DNA of 64,000 nt from contig NW_019091368.1 of NCBI RefSeq assembly GCF_001949145.1, forward strand, positions 902,816-966,815, written 5' to 3'. This DNA is from Acanthaster planci. Lineage: Eukaryota > Echinodermata > Asteroidea > Valvatida > Acanthasteridae. The position numbers and the translations under genes are program-made. The notes below the pieces were generated by a model, which ran no database searches, was not told where the DNA came from, and saw nothing but the letters and a program-made list of their open reading frames with translations. Within the stretch, counting starts at the first letter, position 1; each line of letters begins with the position of its first letter. Positions 10,937 through 25,900 of the stretch are shown here, piece after piece.

Positions 10937-13900
10937 GTGAGTTACAAGATCATAAAATTTTACGATAGTCACAGCGCTCCATTAATGTCTCTAAAAGGTG
11001 CCATTTTGGAGTCTGATTTTAAAGCTGTGAAAGTGGCTAAGGATATGCTTGATATCATGGTGGTCAAAGACGAAGTTTAGTCCAAGTTTCAACTAGTTTT
11101 TAACTTTGTGCATTGCCATTTGCATGGTGAAGGTGATTCCAGGATTTCAAAGAATTGTTTTGGGTACAATTTCGTGGAGGAGCATTTGCATAGTTCAAAA
11201 AGATGTATAAGCGTTTTGTTCACTTGCGTTCTGAAACATGATGTCACATCATAATGTGGCTTGGATAAAAACATGGAAAACAACCAATTTGTGGTAACTC
11301 GTCTTTGTTTTTGGCAGCGACCTTTTGCTCGCAAGATCCGTGCCAGAATGGAGGAACATGCTACACAGGTTTAAATTCGTACGTCTGCGTTTGTCCAAGT
11401 AGATATTCTGGCTCAAACTGCGAAACGTTTCTGGATGATTGTAAGTATCTGGAAAATGTCTTTTAATTACAGAATTTCTGCACTCTGGAAACAACGTTTT
11501 GTGTCTGTGAATCGAAACTATTAGGCTTATTTTTTTCTGGTTGTCCTATATATTTTTTGTTTCTAAAGGCACACACCACACAGTCACGGTCACAGCCCAC
11601 ATTCCCATTTATATTATCGAGGAAATGTTATTATAATTGCAACAAAACAATATTCAACCCCCTAAGCTTGCTAAGCTAAAGGTTTCATGGTCTGGCGTGA
11701 ACAAAATATTTTCAGTGATAAGGACTATACTCAATCATTGTCGTCCGATTGAACGATTCGCCTTTAAGATTCGCGCGGTACCACCGCATTATGAAAAACA
11801 GACGGTATCTTTGTAAAATGGACGTTCCATTCCGACCACTGGCAGTTGGTTCAACGGAGGATTTATTTCTCGGTTTTTTAACATTGATGTTCGGTGTAAA
11901 TCAGCAAGGATTTACTCAGTTGATGCAGGGATAAGGCATTGCGCTGAACACTAAATGTTCACGTTCGTTCTATGGAATGATTTATTTCATCCTGTGACAG
12001 AAATGGAACATTCCATTTGTACTGTTACTTTTAGAAAATCAGATTCACGGTTATAGACTTGAATGGATTGTCAGTGTGATGGAAACTTTGAACATAACAT
12101 GTAACCGTACCTCGATGCCTTCCTCCAAGTCTGCTTAGTTCATCCCCAACATGAGAATGGATCTTGTTTAATTTAAAAAAAAACTTGTTCACTGACTTGA
12201 GCTGAGCACAAGATCAGATCTGAGCCTTTGCAAGCTATGCACTAAGTTCTGTACAAGATCTATTCAGGTACTCGTGCAATGTGCGCAAGGATAGGCCTTA
12301 TCTTCACTGAAGCCAGGGTGGCAATTTTCATTGGGGCTGTGTGAAATCAGAGTTTTTTGTTGTCGCGTTTAAATAAAGACAAACATCCTCTAGGATCTTT
12401 GTCATAGAGGTTTGTCCACGTGATGATACATGACGTCATTGGCAAAAGGTCACTTCAAAAAGAGTACCGTGTCCGTGGAGGTGCGTGCATTTTCGAATCT
12501 GTTTGCAGTTTCGTGTAGGCTAGAATGTCGCGTCGAGAGACTTCGAAGGCGTGCGCTTCCCCGCCCACCTGTTGTTTATACAAAAATCTCGTGATTGAAA
12601 AACTATATAAAAAAAAAACCCAAAACTTGCTGCTCGCTTTGAAATAACATGTGTTGATACCGTGTGTTGAACTTTCTTCCTTTTTTTCTTCCCTCAGGCC
12701 TGAAGTTTGGGCAAACTGTTTTTTTTGTTTTTTTTTTCAGAACGAGAGCTACTGCACTAAATTTACAGAATCAAAGCACTGTGCACGAACAAAGAACTGT
12801 AATTGTTGAGGGTTAGGCCTACTTGGTAGAACAAAAGTTTAACAGGAAATATAAAAACACACTGTAACTCTATCATCAGATTAAAGGTTAGGAACTTATT
12901 GGATCCAGTCTGGCAAATTGCTCGGCCCGGCCCCGGCTAACTTGACAGAAAGATGTGATTGTGACCAATACACCTTGGGAGAAATTTGGTTGTGTTTAGA
13001 TAAAGCATGTACTGTGACTGATAGCCATTTGGGACTTTATTACACATTTGCATTTAAACCAGTTTCAGAGCTTCCCCCCCCCAAGAAATCCATAACAATA
13101 AAACTTGGCAATTGGCTGAAAAACAGACACTATTGTGGAAGGATCTAATAATGTAATTTTGTTATTTTCACATCGTATTTAGCTGATTATAGCATAACTC
13201 CTTGTACATCAAGCACATGTTCCAATGGTGGAATTTGCTACACTGGCCCAAATGGTTCATTTTTCTGCAAGTGTGCCACAGGCTTCAGGGGCACCAACTG
13301 TGAAATAACAGAGGACACTGGTGTCACCTCTACTGGTAAGTTTGAATATTTCAGTCATATTTTTGCAAGATAATCACTTCACCTGAAGATCTCTGTAGTG
13401 ATCACATTGCAAGTGATTTTCCTAAAAATACACAAAATGAACGAGTGTCCACTTGAAAAATGTGGTTCAGCTTTCAACAGAAAATACTGCACCAGTACTA
13501 AAAGTGCAATAGATGCACAACCTTTGTTTATTTTATTTGCACATGACACACATAATATTATGAAAATCAACTGTTTCTGTCAATTCCTTTTAATTTTATT
13601 CTCAATTGAAAAATGATTGAAGCTTTGTCATGGGAATTGATTCTAGAAATAAGATTGTCTTTCTGCTTTTCTGTTTTTCTAAGCTGTGGGCCAACATATA
13701 CATGTAAATATATAACAGAAAGTCACGTACATGTAAAAGTGAATGACAAAACAACATAGATCATTTCTTTGGAAATCTTGCACAAAACAGAGAGGGCTTT
13801 GAAGGTGCACTAAAACACTTTTTAAAATCATTTGTTGAGATTAGCAGAAACCTTTCTACCTTCAAAACGGTACCCAGCATACTGCTTTTGGAACAGAAAA

Positions 13901-16900
13901 CGGCAAAGAAGACTTGAAACTCGGGAACACTGAACATTGATTCTGAAATTAAGTCCGTTATTTCTCTTCCACTGCTGTATTTTGCATTCAGCCACGCCCA
14001 TTGTAACACACTGTACACCAACTACCTGCTACAACGGGGGCACCTGCTACGTTGGAGCGTCAACCAACTCTTTCCTCTGTGTTTGTCCCAGTGGATACAC
14101 TGGCTCCCGCTGCAACAGGGTGGCAACCACAGTTCCACCCTATGCACTCGGTAAGCAACCATTCTTTCATAATAACAGTGATAACAATCATTTTTCTTAT
14201 GTAATTACTTAGATAATTTGGTAAGTGCTGTGTGTGGGAATTCGTGAGAAAGAATTTTCACAAGTTTGCGATGTTTGAACTCCAATCCACAACCAAGATT
14301 GGGGAGGGGTATTTAATCATAACCCAATGTCAATGTTGCAACCACTCAACTACCTTTATCAGCTGTTTGTAATATTATAGCAGAAGGAGCTGTGATGAAT
14401 GCCCATTGATGGTTAATATCTGCATTATATCAGGCTGGAGACTGTAAGTTCAAGTCTCACCTGAGGCTTGTGAGATTTTCCCTTCCAATGTACCAACTGA
14501 TGGTTGTTTTGTGTAATCGCAGTCTATTGCAGTTCCAATCCGTGCAACAATGGGGGGACATGCTACACAGGACAGTCTGGTTACATCTGCCGATGTCCAC
14601 CTGGGCTAACCGGACAGCACTGTGAGACACCATGTAAGACATGAAATACAACATTGGAGATATGTAAATTTATGTAAATTATATGTAAATTAGCCAGCAA
14701 CTGCAAAGCCACTGATTTGCTGCTTCAGCGAGAAACAAAAAGTATCAACTTCTTTACCCAAGTCTAAAGAAATTTTGGAATAAAGGTGTTAACTATAATT
14801 ATATTTTAATTGTATTTTAAAAATGAACTGATTACAGGCTCCAAATGCTCTGTGATCACATACCACTTTCAGAGGAATGCGTTTCTCTAAATTTTGGCAC
14901 TTAAAAAAAAATGTTTTGTTCTCCGGGCAACTTTCAGCTTTGTGTGGCTCCAACCCCTGCCATAATGGCGGGGCATGTTTTACCGGCGAATCCAGCTACA
15001 GGTGTGTCTGCCCCAACAATTTCACAGGACCCGATTGTGAGACACCAGGTAAATTGTAAAATCTTCACAATTAGTATTACTTTGGAAACTGTCAAAATTA
15101 TATCAGGACCAGCATTTTTTAAAATCAAAATTAAGTGTAGTAATATTGTGTCATTTTTTTGTATTTTATCAAATTCATTCACTTAACAAACTTGGTTGGT
15201 TTTCACAGCAAACAAAAAGAAAAATTGTTTACTTGTGTATCCTGATGAACAGTGGCAAAGCATAAATTCAGTACTTCCACAAAGATTGAAATGAGAAAAA
15301 AAGAAACAATTCTAATTGTGGATTATATTTCTACTGAACTTTTTTTCACACACAGTTGTTTGCTCCATGAGCCAACCATGCCTGAATGGAGGCTCATGTG
15401 ACTTGATGCAGATAGACGGAGGGTTGAATGCAACCCTTTGTACTTGCCCGGAGGCCTACCGAGGACCCTACTGTGAAACACTTGGTAAGTTCACTGACAT
15501 TACAATTAACCAGTTGCAACAAATCTAGAGGGTTTGGGATGGTTGAGAATGCTGTGCTCTGAAACCTTTGATATGACTTACCATAGCAAAGTTTCAGTCA
15601 GAGTAACTTCCTCACAGTGGCGTAACTAGGGTGCTACAACTGAGGGGGCTCCTGGGGTGCACAATTTTTTTTCAGGGGCACTGAAAATAATTGAACTAGG
15701 TATATATATTTTTTGTCCATTTCCAAATTTCAAATAGGGGGGCACCCGGGGGGGTACAGGCCTCTGTTGGGGTACAGGCCTCTGTTGGGGTACAGGCCTC
15801 TGTTGGGGTACAGGCCTCTGTTGGGGTACAGGCCTCTGTTGGGGGCACGTGCCCCCCATGCCCTCCCCTGTAGTTACGCCGCTGCTTCCTCAGTCAATGC
15901 GGTTAATTCCTCATTAACCCGCTTGCCGAGTAAAAAAATGCAGCTTCAAGAAATCTGATGGCGTGATTGTTTGACCGTTTCTCAGCAAGTTGTATCGATA
16001 TTCCCTGTGAGAATGGCGGAACTTGCATCCCTGCTGGAGGCAACTCAACAGACATGATATGTAGCTGTACAAGGGATTTCTATGGTATTCGATGTCAGCG
16101 TCAAGCTGGTGAGTTTGACAGTGATGAGGTTATACAGAAGTTTTAAAGCTTAGCTGCAATGAACTTTTCGCAGACACAGTTTTTCTGTAACGTTGTACCC
16201 TTCTTCGGTATATAACAACTTGGTACAGTCCTTTTTGGTTAAATGCATTGAAAAGTGCTTTTTTATAACATTTAGAGGTATATGAGCTTATCAGGACAAC
16301 TGAGAGTGCTATTGCTGTGATGTCATCCAGGGAAGATATAGTTCATTGCTTAGATTTTTCTGTTTAAATGTTGAACCCAGAATATTTTTCCTGGAAGCAT
16401 TTCTGGGAAAGGGATCGGTGCTTGCTTATTGCTATGCACCTAAACAACAATGACTTAGCACAGAGGAGAAATTTAGTCCAGCAAAATCTACAAAAATGTG
16501 GGACTTTATTTTACAAACCAATGTAACACCAAGGCTTTCTTCCTGGAATGTTATCACAGTTTTGCTCATGAATATGGAAATAATCATTAGCATAAAACTA
16601 TAAAGGCAGCAAAATACCATTGAAATAGTGAATCAAACATTGAAAAAAAGTGACCTGAGGCACAAAGGTGAATTTTGAAGGTTTGTATTCAAACCAAATG
16701 ATTACAACTACCCTTTTATACCTGGGTGCCAATCAGAGTGGATGGGCTGGTAATCGACAGCACACGTACACGTAAGCTGTATTCGCATGGGCTGCTCATG
16801 ATACTGGGTCTCATGGGTGAATGAAATGTTGTGTACGCAATAAGACTGGTTCATACTTCAGGGAAATGTATAAGAGAAGTGAATTTGACATTACCAAGTA

Positions 16901-19900
16901 TTTGCAGCAAAATTCACTCGAACTGAAATGTGTTCAACTTGTGCAAATTTGCAGCCCAAAAATATGAGCTGATGTGGCAATTTAGCATTTGTGTTTACTT
17001 TTGTGACAAATCTGAACCGACATTTACCCTTGCGTCACATGGCATGAACGGAAAACAATTACCTTTTACCATCTTGAAATAACGATGGGCATGCTTGTAC
17101 CTATATACCAACAAGTTGCATGGGTCTTGGGGAGAGGGTTAAACAACGGCGTGCTTGATGAAAAAAGAACCGATTCCTTTGTAGATATTTGCAGCTCCAA
17201 GAGTCCTTGCTTGAATGGTGGAACCTGTTTCACTTCAAGTACGAACCGAACAGCATATGTTTGTGCTTGTCCTCATGGCTATGAAGGGCACGTATGTCAA
17301 CATTCAAGTAAGTTTCTGTTGTACTCCAGAAAGTTACAGTTTTATTTGATATTTGTTTTGCTCTCTAATTTACAAAAAATCTTTAGTTTAGAGTTTTATT
17401 TCCACGCAAAATTGCCCCTGAAGTTTCAATTGTATTTGCTAGTGAGAAAGTGTTGTTTGCCCTCCTGATCATCTTTTGAGCTATTAAAATTTCAGTTCAG
17501 TTTTCATCTGGTCTGTTGTTGTTTGTGATTTTTCCATTAGATCCTTGTGCGAATAACCCCTGCCAAAACGGTGGGGCCTGCTCACGTCCCTCTGACCCAA
17601 CCAGCGATATGGTGGTGTGCCAGTGCAGAAATGGCTTTGTGGGTTTTCGGTGTGAAATAGAGGACACTGGTAAGTGTTTAGCCAGTCAAAGTTTTCATGA
17701 AAGGACTGAATCATAACGGAATAGTATTAGGCATCAGTGAACCGTTTTAGAAGCATTACTTGTACAAAGATGATCCTCCACCTTCTGAAAACTGTTGAAA
17801 ACAAAAGCCAGATGAGCACTGTGATACTTTCCTGGAGTGCATGTCCAAGTTCAAAAATGGCCAATCGGTGGCTCACAAATTTTTCACTCTTCCGTATAGA
17901 AACACCGCAGTCAAAGTTTGTAAAGTCTGAACCACGTTATTAATAAGACCGCTATTTTTCTCTTATAAGGCATTGGGGCGTGTGTGACAGGAGCTTGTAT
18001 GAATGGAGGTACTTGCATTCCTTCCCCCTTTGCTGAGGGTGGTCTTACATGCCTATGCCCTGCCTCCCACACGGGCAGTCGTTGTGAACAGCAGAGTAAG
18101 TCTTAGCTTTCGTAAAAGGGGTTGATTGTGGTTGAAGAATCGAGAAGAATGTGGTCAAAATTTATGAATTGTTCACTTAAATAAAGCTCACCTTTGGCTT
18201 TAAGGAGTATTCCACACAGTGTGGTTGTTGCTGCATATCACATTTCGGAAGTTGATTAAAACCCACTTGGTATTACATCTGGATTTGATGAACATAGGTG
18301 TCACAAGGGGATGGCAAGTGAGACACGTGCTCCTTGCACTTCAAAATAGGAAAGAAATATTCGAAAAAATGAAAGAAAAAGGAAAGAAACAGAACCCTCC
18401 TCCAATAGATCTTTAATATTCTGCCGTGGTTCTCAGTACCCTTAGCCTGTGGTAGCAACCCGTGCATGAATGAAGCCACCTGCAATGATGTAGGAGATGG
18501 AAACTACCAATGTACATGTTTGGAAGGCTACACCGGGCGTAGGTGTGAAGTTATCGGTAAGTCTGTTCTTTCAGTTAGTGGCATATACCATCTCCTCAAC
18601 ATTCCTATAACCATCAAGTAAAATCCTTGAACCAGGTGTCACAAAACTGAATCAGCTCAGGATTTATCAAGTAAGAAACATGCCCCATGCCCAAGATAGA
18701 GAGTTAGCCCCCAAACCACACATTTTGTAAGGGTGAGCAGTGACATAACATGCAAATGGTCCTCACACCAATTAGTGCAGAAAGGACTCGGACGCAGTCT
18801 GCGACCAGTTCCCACAAAATGAGTCATTAAGCTCATTCATTTTTATCGGATGTCTAGCATGTATATTTGTTGAGAGCTTCTGTGGATTTTGGTTATTTTA
18901 TCAAATTTGATTAAATGCCTGTATTAACCCAGAAGTTCTTGTGACTTCTTTTTTTCGTCTTGGATTTACTATGTTGGATTGGTTCAAAGGTGTACTTCTG
19001 CAAATTGACAAGTTGGTACGTGTGTCGTGATCATTTTGAAATAGTGTTTCTTGTATTACTTGAAATGTCAGGTCCTTGCGTGTCATCCCCGTGCATGAAT
19101 GGAGGACTCTGCGTTGAGGATGTCTACAATCCAGGGAACTTTGTGTGTCATTGCCGCAACCAATACACAGGAACTACATGTACCATACCCCCCCAAGAAG
19201 GTGAGCTATATCTGATTTGGAGAAAGAAAGAACTAGGAACTTAACTTTTTGGCTTTTGGCTGGATCATTTTTGCCACCGACCAGCACCCCAAATAGATAT
19301 TGTGCAGCAGAATAAGTTTCAAAGTTGGGGGGGGGGCAGTCGTGTGACCATCAGGTATCATCCGTTAATAGACCGATCCAGTAAACCCCACCCTATTGTA
19401 GGACCGGCCAAAAGTGGGTGGGGACCAAGTCCGTCCATTGAAAAAGTGGGGAGTCCACTGCTCCCCCTTCCTCCACCAATGATATTGTGTCCATGCAGCT
19501 TGGATTTCCAGGGGGGTTACTTCCTCATTGGTTATTTCAGTGGTGGTGGTCTGAAATTTAGCAGGTTTCCTCGCAATTCAACCATATTTGGTTCAAACAG
19601 AAAATTACCTGAAGACCAATATAACCAGTGGAAAAGTGAAGCAGAGACAAAACTATTAAAAATGCAGGTGCAAATGCAAAATCATTTAGCCTAAGGATTT
19701 TTAACAAGCTCAAACATGCAATTTAGCAAGAATTCTTTCTTACCAAAACTTTGTGGAAGATTTCCAAACTGATGTCACCTTGCAGAAAGTGTGATGTTGT
19801 GTGAAATGACGCAAATTGAATATTGTATTTTGTAAGCTTTGATTTTTTACTGTTCGGAAACAACTTTTAATTCTCCATCAATTGTACCCACAGATCCATG

Positions 19901-22900
19901 CAATTCCTCCCCTTGCCAGAACAGCGGCGAGTGTGTACCAACCAACAATGGGACCAGCTACCGCTGTGACTGCCCAGCAGACTTTGTTGGTGTTAACTGT
20001 GACATCCCAGGTAAAAGACACCATCTTTAATGGTGACACACCTGAATTATTCACTTGCTCCCTCTCTGACCCCCAAAAAACAACTTTGCAGTCAAAGGGT
20101 GTCAGACTGCACTTACATGCGCATCTACTTTTACATGTGAATGATTCCATTTGTGACTTGAGGTGTAGTTCATGGTGTTCTTTGATGTATTATCCAACAA
20201 TGAAGCCTTGAGTGCTTTCATTCCAACAGGGAACATCTGTGTACCACAGGCAAAGTGGTTATTATGATTGTTAAGAATTGACTTCTACCCCACAAATTGT
20301 AGAGATTTTCACACTACAAACATGAGTGATTATAAACGGCATTCCCAACAGACTTCAGAGGAATGAATGTGTCCCCTTCCAAAATGTTCAAGACAGTCTC
20401 AAGCATTTGGCTTGAGAGTCATTGAGTTGAACACTTCAAGGATCAGTCTCAGACAAAATGAGAGGTAAAAATCATTCAATAAATGGTGGAAAAGGTTCGG
20501 TCATTGTCAGCATCCACAAAGTAAAGACATCTTCAACATCAGCACTTAAGAAACCATTCAAACACTTGATCGTTGCCCTTGTACTTTGTGTCATCTGCAG
20601 ATCCCTGCAGTCCAAGTCCCTGTCTCAACTCCGGTGTGTGCAACACCATCCCCGTGGCTGGCGGAACCTGGGGTTTTTACTGTGTCTGCACCAGTCAGTT
20701 CCTGGGCCTTACTTGTGCTGTACCACGTGAGTACACATATCGGCTCCATCTTAGTTTGACCCCCCTGACTTGGCTGGCTTTTTTTTCAGCTCAGTACAAA
20801 AGTTATTCTCTGTTAGAGGAGTATCAAACTGTATTCTGTCAAAGCAAAGAGGGAAGTAATTTCATTAACCGTTGGCTTTTACGATGTCAAAAGAGGCTTA
20901 GAGGTAAAGCCAGTATTTGGACCCCAAGAATTAGGAATGTCTGCTGCAGCAATCCTCTACAGCTGATTGCATTCCTGGCCCAATAAATTACATTTCAGTC
21001 TTCTTGATGGTATCAAAGCAAGATGGGCATTGGACATGTAACATTATGGGACTACAATTCCAAAATGTCTTGGATGGAGTTTAAAATACATGTTGAACAG
21101 TCATATCAACTTAGTCTTGTGACAGAGAAGAGGACATATCACCTGCTAGTGGTCAAACTGTTGGGAACACAGGGTTATTGAAATATATTTTGAATACTTT
21201 ATTGTTTGAAACTTTTGCAAATATTTAAGAAATTGGGAGCGATAGCAAAGTTTTTGAAAATGTTTATCAAAAATGACAAAAAGGGTTCAACACATTTTTG
21301 GGGGGCTGAACTTCCTCCATTCAACTTCTTTGCCCCCTCAGTAAAAATAGCCTTGTTGCAAGAAAATAAGAATATCTAGAAGTTTAGAAAAAAAAACGAC
21401 TTCTTTATTTCCTTACGCGTAGGTGCCTGTGTCAGTAACCCTTGCCTGAATGGTGGACTGTGCATGGATGTACTTGGGTCAGCTAGCCAGCCCATCTATG
21501 GCACAGAGTTGACCACCGAAATGCTGGACTACAACTGTCGCTGTACTGTTGGATGGACTGGTCAAAACTGTGAAACTGCAGTAACTGGTATAAATTAAAG
21601 ATGTCACCGTGCTTACAATTAATTTGATCTCTGTTTTTTCAACAGCTACTGCAAGTGTTGTTACATTACCATTTGCCCATCACCAGTATCATGTTCTATT
21701 CCCAGTACTTTCCAAGGATATCTTACAAATTGAAGGTCACTCAGTTGGTACCTCAATCCGCAACCTGCTGGTTGTTCTAGTGCCTAGTTCTAGTACCACT
21801 TCACCACCAGCTTTCAGGTCCTAAATTTGACGTAAAAGTTGACGCTCACAGTCACCGTTCACTGATGGAACATTTTTATCAGTTTGGGCGTTATGTAGTT
21901 TGTAATTGGTTCTGCCTTGTACATTTTGATCAGATCCCTGTCAGTCTAATCCATGCAAGAACAATGGCACGTGCTACAGGAGCCACTCCACCAACAGGTT
22001 CTTCTGCAGTTGCCTTGATGGCTTCTATGGGCCTCTCTGTGTAGGTGAGTTCATACCTATTACATTTCACGTGCAATACATGTGACAATACGTTCTGGTC
22101 TGAGTCCAGCTAGTATTTGACCAAATGTGTTATAATTTGGGTTAAAATGTGAGAAGGAATTTTTTTTGGAGCAATAATGGAACTTGGCCCAGAGATGTTA
22201 GATCTAGATTTTAACTACTGAACTAACCAACCTATTCTGAAGGTTCTTTTACGTAATTTTTGGTGATAGAAGTCATCCTGATACTGAGTAGTGCTTACCC
22301 AAATTACACATACAGCCAGTGAAAAGGCAAGAGTCTCTTTGTCAGTATTTCAAATTGTACAGTAATAGAGTACCGAAGTAAATACGTCACATGCACATTT
22401 AGTGTGTAAAAGGCATTAGCGCGAGAACCAGCGCATGAACCAACACACACGCGTACTCCATTCGTTTGCACTGCACATTCTGGTTTACAGTGACGTCACA
22501 CTTCGGTACTCTATAACATTTGTGATTACAAGTGCTTATGAGTTACGTTTCTGATAAGGTCAATTTAAGTTGCCACATTTTTCAAACTATGATCAGGAAA
22601 ACAGTACTAGTACTGTAATACATGTTACTATGGTAATTCAGATTGTAAATTTGAAAATGAATACACAAGGCGATCCATCTGCAATGGTGACCCATGCCCT
22701 TTTTGTGTTTTACATTTTGATTGCATACATTTTGAGTAAACATGAAATGACTTCTCATGTTTTAGAGATTCAGGGCTAAGGTCAAGGAGGTCGTTCAGTT
22801 TTTAGCTTTTCAAAATAATGGATATTCAAATTCCAAATCCCACTTTCCTTTTCACAATTGTCTGATTATGCATTTCTCCTTCTTTTCTACCCCCACAGCT

Positions 22901-25900
22901 GACCCCTGTGCATCAAACCCCTGTAAGAACAATGCAACATGCCAATCGGTTGGTAACGAGTACTCCTGTATCTGTGATACCGGCTATTCGGGTGACGACT
23001 GCACAGTGGAAGGTGAGTAAAATTAAAATACGGGGCCTTTAATAAACTTCCTAAATTTATAAGGGGAGAGAAAAACTTTACTTGAGAGAGGTAGAAATAT
23101 ACTCAGCGAGCATGAAAGTGAATTTGATGCCACAAAACATTCGCCGTGAAATTTACTTGAGTTGAAATGTTTTCAATATTTTGGTAGTTCTCAGCTTGCA
23201 TGTTTGATCTGATGTCACAGTTTTGTGTTTGCGTTCTCTTCTGCAGTAAGCATAAATTGGCTTTAGTGTAGCTTAAGGTTTCTGCAAACTACTAAGGTTC
23301 AGAAACCAGATACAACTTCTATACGTCATACAGATTCTAAGCTCAGGGGCTCAGCTAGTGTTACAATTACTCTTGAAAGGTGTTCAAAAACATGTTTTTT
23401 GTTTTTGTGCTGAACAACACTGAATTTCGGAAAATTCAGATTAACAAAAAGCTATAGAGATTTATCAAGATGACAAGGGAGGTGTTACAATAAAACTGAA
23501 TTCATTTATTTTCAGATCTGTGCCATTCTAATCCATGTGCTAATGGAGGGACATGCACTCTGACAGACTCCTGGTTTGAATGCAGCTGTGTTCAAGGCTA
23601 CACTGGCACTGACTGTTCACAAGACGGTCAGTAGACAAGAAATTGTCTTTGGCTCCAGGGAACTCATTAAACAGACAAATTTTGGGGGCCATGTAGCCAC
23701 TGTACATTCCCCTTGATTCCCCCTTCACAAACAAGTTTGAATGTGCATCCTTATTTCGCTTAGACCAAAGTGGTACCAAGGTGTATCCTAGGTACCGTTG
23801 GAAGGTGGCACTTCTGGCTCTCTTTTCTGGCAGGGGCGTGTTAGGATCTGAACCACATCATTTTCATAGAGTGAAGAGCAAAACACTGGCAAAGGCGGAC
23901 TATCACTAGATAGCATTCCCCCTGTGCCCACTTAATTACCCTGTGGAGCTGGTGCTTTTGCATAATGATCCATACTGTTGGTGCTGCATGCTGCACAGAA
24001 GTGCCTTGAATAATCACCCACCAATTATGCTGGAGAGGGGACTACAGGATCTTATATTTCACTTACTTTTGGCAGGTTCAAAATCCAGTTAATGGCTGGA
24101 ACCAAATCTGTTTTCAATTATTAAGCAACTCGTTGATAATTCATGATCAATTCTCAGTTGTTCAAGGGCTGACGAGTGTTGTCAACAATCTGTTTAATGT
24201 TGGAATTTATTAATATGGATTCAGGTTACCCAGCACTCAGACAGTGAAATTTTCAAAGGTTTATCCACTCCACATCCACTTTGTGATGTTGCAGTTGTTC
24301 TTTCTGTTCTCCTCCCTCCTCTGTTTACAGACCCTTGTTTTGACAGTCCATGCCTTAATAATGGCAGCTGCATCACAGTCAAACGTGGTGCAGTCAACAC
24401 AGTAGAATACCAGTGCCTGTGTCCACTTGGCTTTGGAGGACTGACATGCGGGGTTCATTTTGGAGGTAAGATCTCTCTAGCTCTGCACTTTGACTCTCAG
24501 CAAAAATGCTTCTTATCAAAATCCCTTCAAATGTCTTCCTGTCTGTCCAAAAAGTTCGCAGCGCTCTGCATTGTTTTTGTATTTTTTTTTCTCCTTTTGC
24601 ACAGGTTTAATCTACCGAAGCATATAAGGGCCACTTGCAAAAAATTTTTTTCAAGATACTATCTCGCCGCGGTGAGTTATTTATCCCACCGCGGCGAGTT
24701 ATTTTTCTTGCCACAGCGAGTTACTTATCTCGCTGCGGCAACTTACCGTACTATCTCACCACGCGAGTTAGCTAAAACTAGTTCAACTCGCTGCATATTA
24801 ATACTCAGTCTAGATACCAGACCCAATGGTTCTGACTACTCTTCTTATCAAGGGTCCTTTAGCACCCAATGTCCACGTGATCAACACTCCCCCCATATTC
24901 CCGGGAAAAGTCAAACCATTCCAAACTTATCCTGTCTATATTAAATTCAGGTTAACGTCAACGCCTTTTCTTTTATGCTCCTCAAAACTATTACAAAAAT
25001 TGTTACAAAGATTAAAACTGGTATCCAGGGGAGAGGAAAAAGACCATTCGCATGGTATCGTAAATATTTGGACATTTCCGGCTGCGTCTGTACCTGTCCC
25101 TGGTATACCAGTCGGAGTACGCCATCCACTACAAAGTAGAATTAGGGTAAAAAAATTGGAACATGTTTTTGTTAAATTGATTGCATTTCAGTTTTAAATC
25201 TAATGTGTTTTAAGAGAATATCATTTTTAAAAAGCTCGTATTTTAGAAGTTTAGTATAGATTTTTCATAAAACGAACAAAATCTGAAGGATCTCATTTCT
25301 TTTTTTAGATTCCAAATCGAGTGAATTTTTGATAAAGAGCAAATGAATTTTTATAACGCAACTCTAGGATTGAATGAATTTTTAAAGTTCAAAATTCATT
25401 AAAAATAGAACAAAAACTTTACAATTTAAACATTTTTGTCGAAATTTAGACATGTTTTACAAAGTGGCAGCTTATCTATTCACGGAAATCTCATTTTATC
25501 CGAATTACGAAATCATCTTAATTGAAAAATCAGCTGATCTGAGAAAGCATCTGAATTGAGAACGCATCCAAAGCCACGTAAACAAAGTATTTGATCTTTT
25601 AGACTGTATTCTGTGAAAGCCTCATGGTGCTTCAAGTAATTTTTTCGATAAAGTGAAGCATATTTTGCCAAGACTGTTTTAGCGAAATTTTCACAAGTTG
25701 CTTTTTATTCGTGGTTGCTAATAAATTTAGATTTCGGTTAATTTGGATTCTCTCTCATTTAAGATGGCATGTGTAAAATACGTGCACTGAATAGCTGCTT
25801 TACGCTGAAAAAAAGTGTTCACATTGTCAAAATATGTTCAGTCTATTCTGTACAAAATATTTTATTTCAATCTGAAAAAAAGTTGGGACTTTAAAAATTT

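Noticed and set aside
15626-15859. Repetitive ORF rich in P, Q, R and V on the minus strand
   Set aside because: It is simply the translation of the 18-bp minisatellite inside a hAT-type MITE.
19302-19694. 130-codon ORF in the intron after EGF 12
   Set aside because: Low-complexity start (Gly/Ser/Pro from G-rich sequence) with no recognisable domain; likely old repeat sequence.
23833-23900. Second possible SINE (B-box-like GGTTCAGATCC, minus strand)
   Set aside because: The A box is poor and no tail is recognisable; too weak to annotate.
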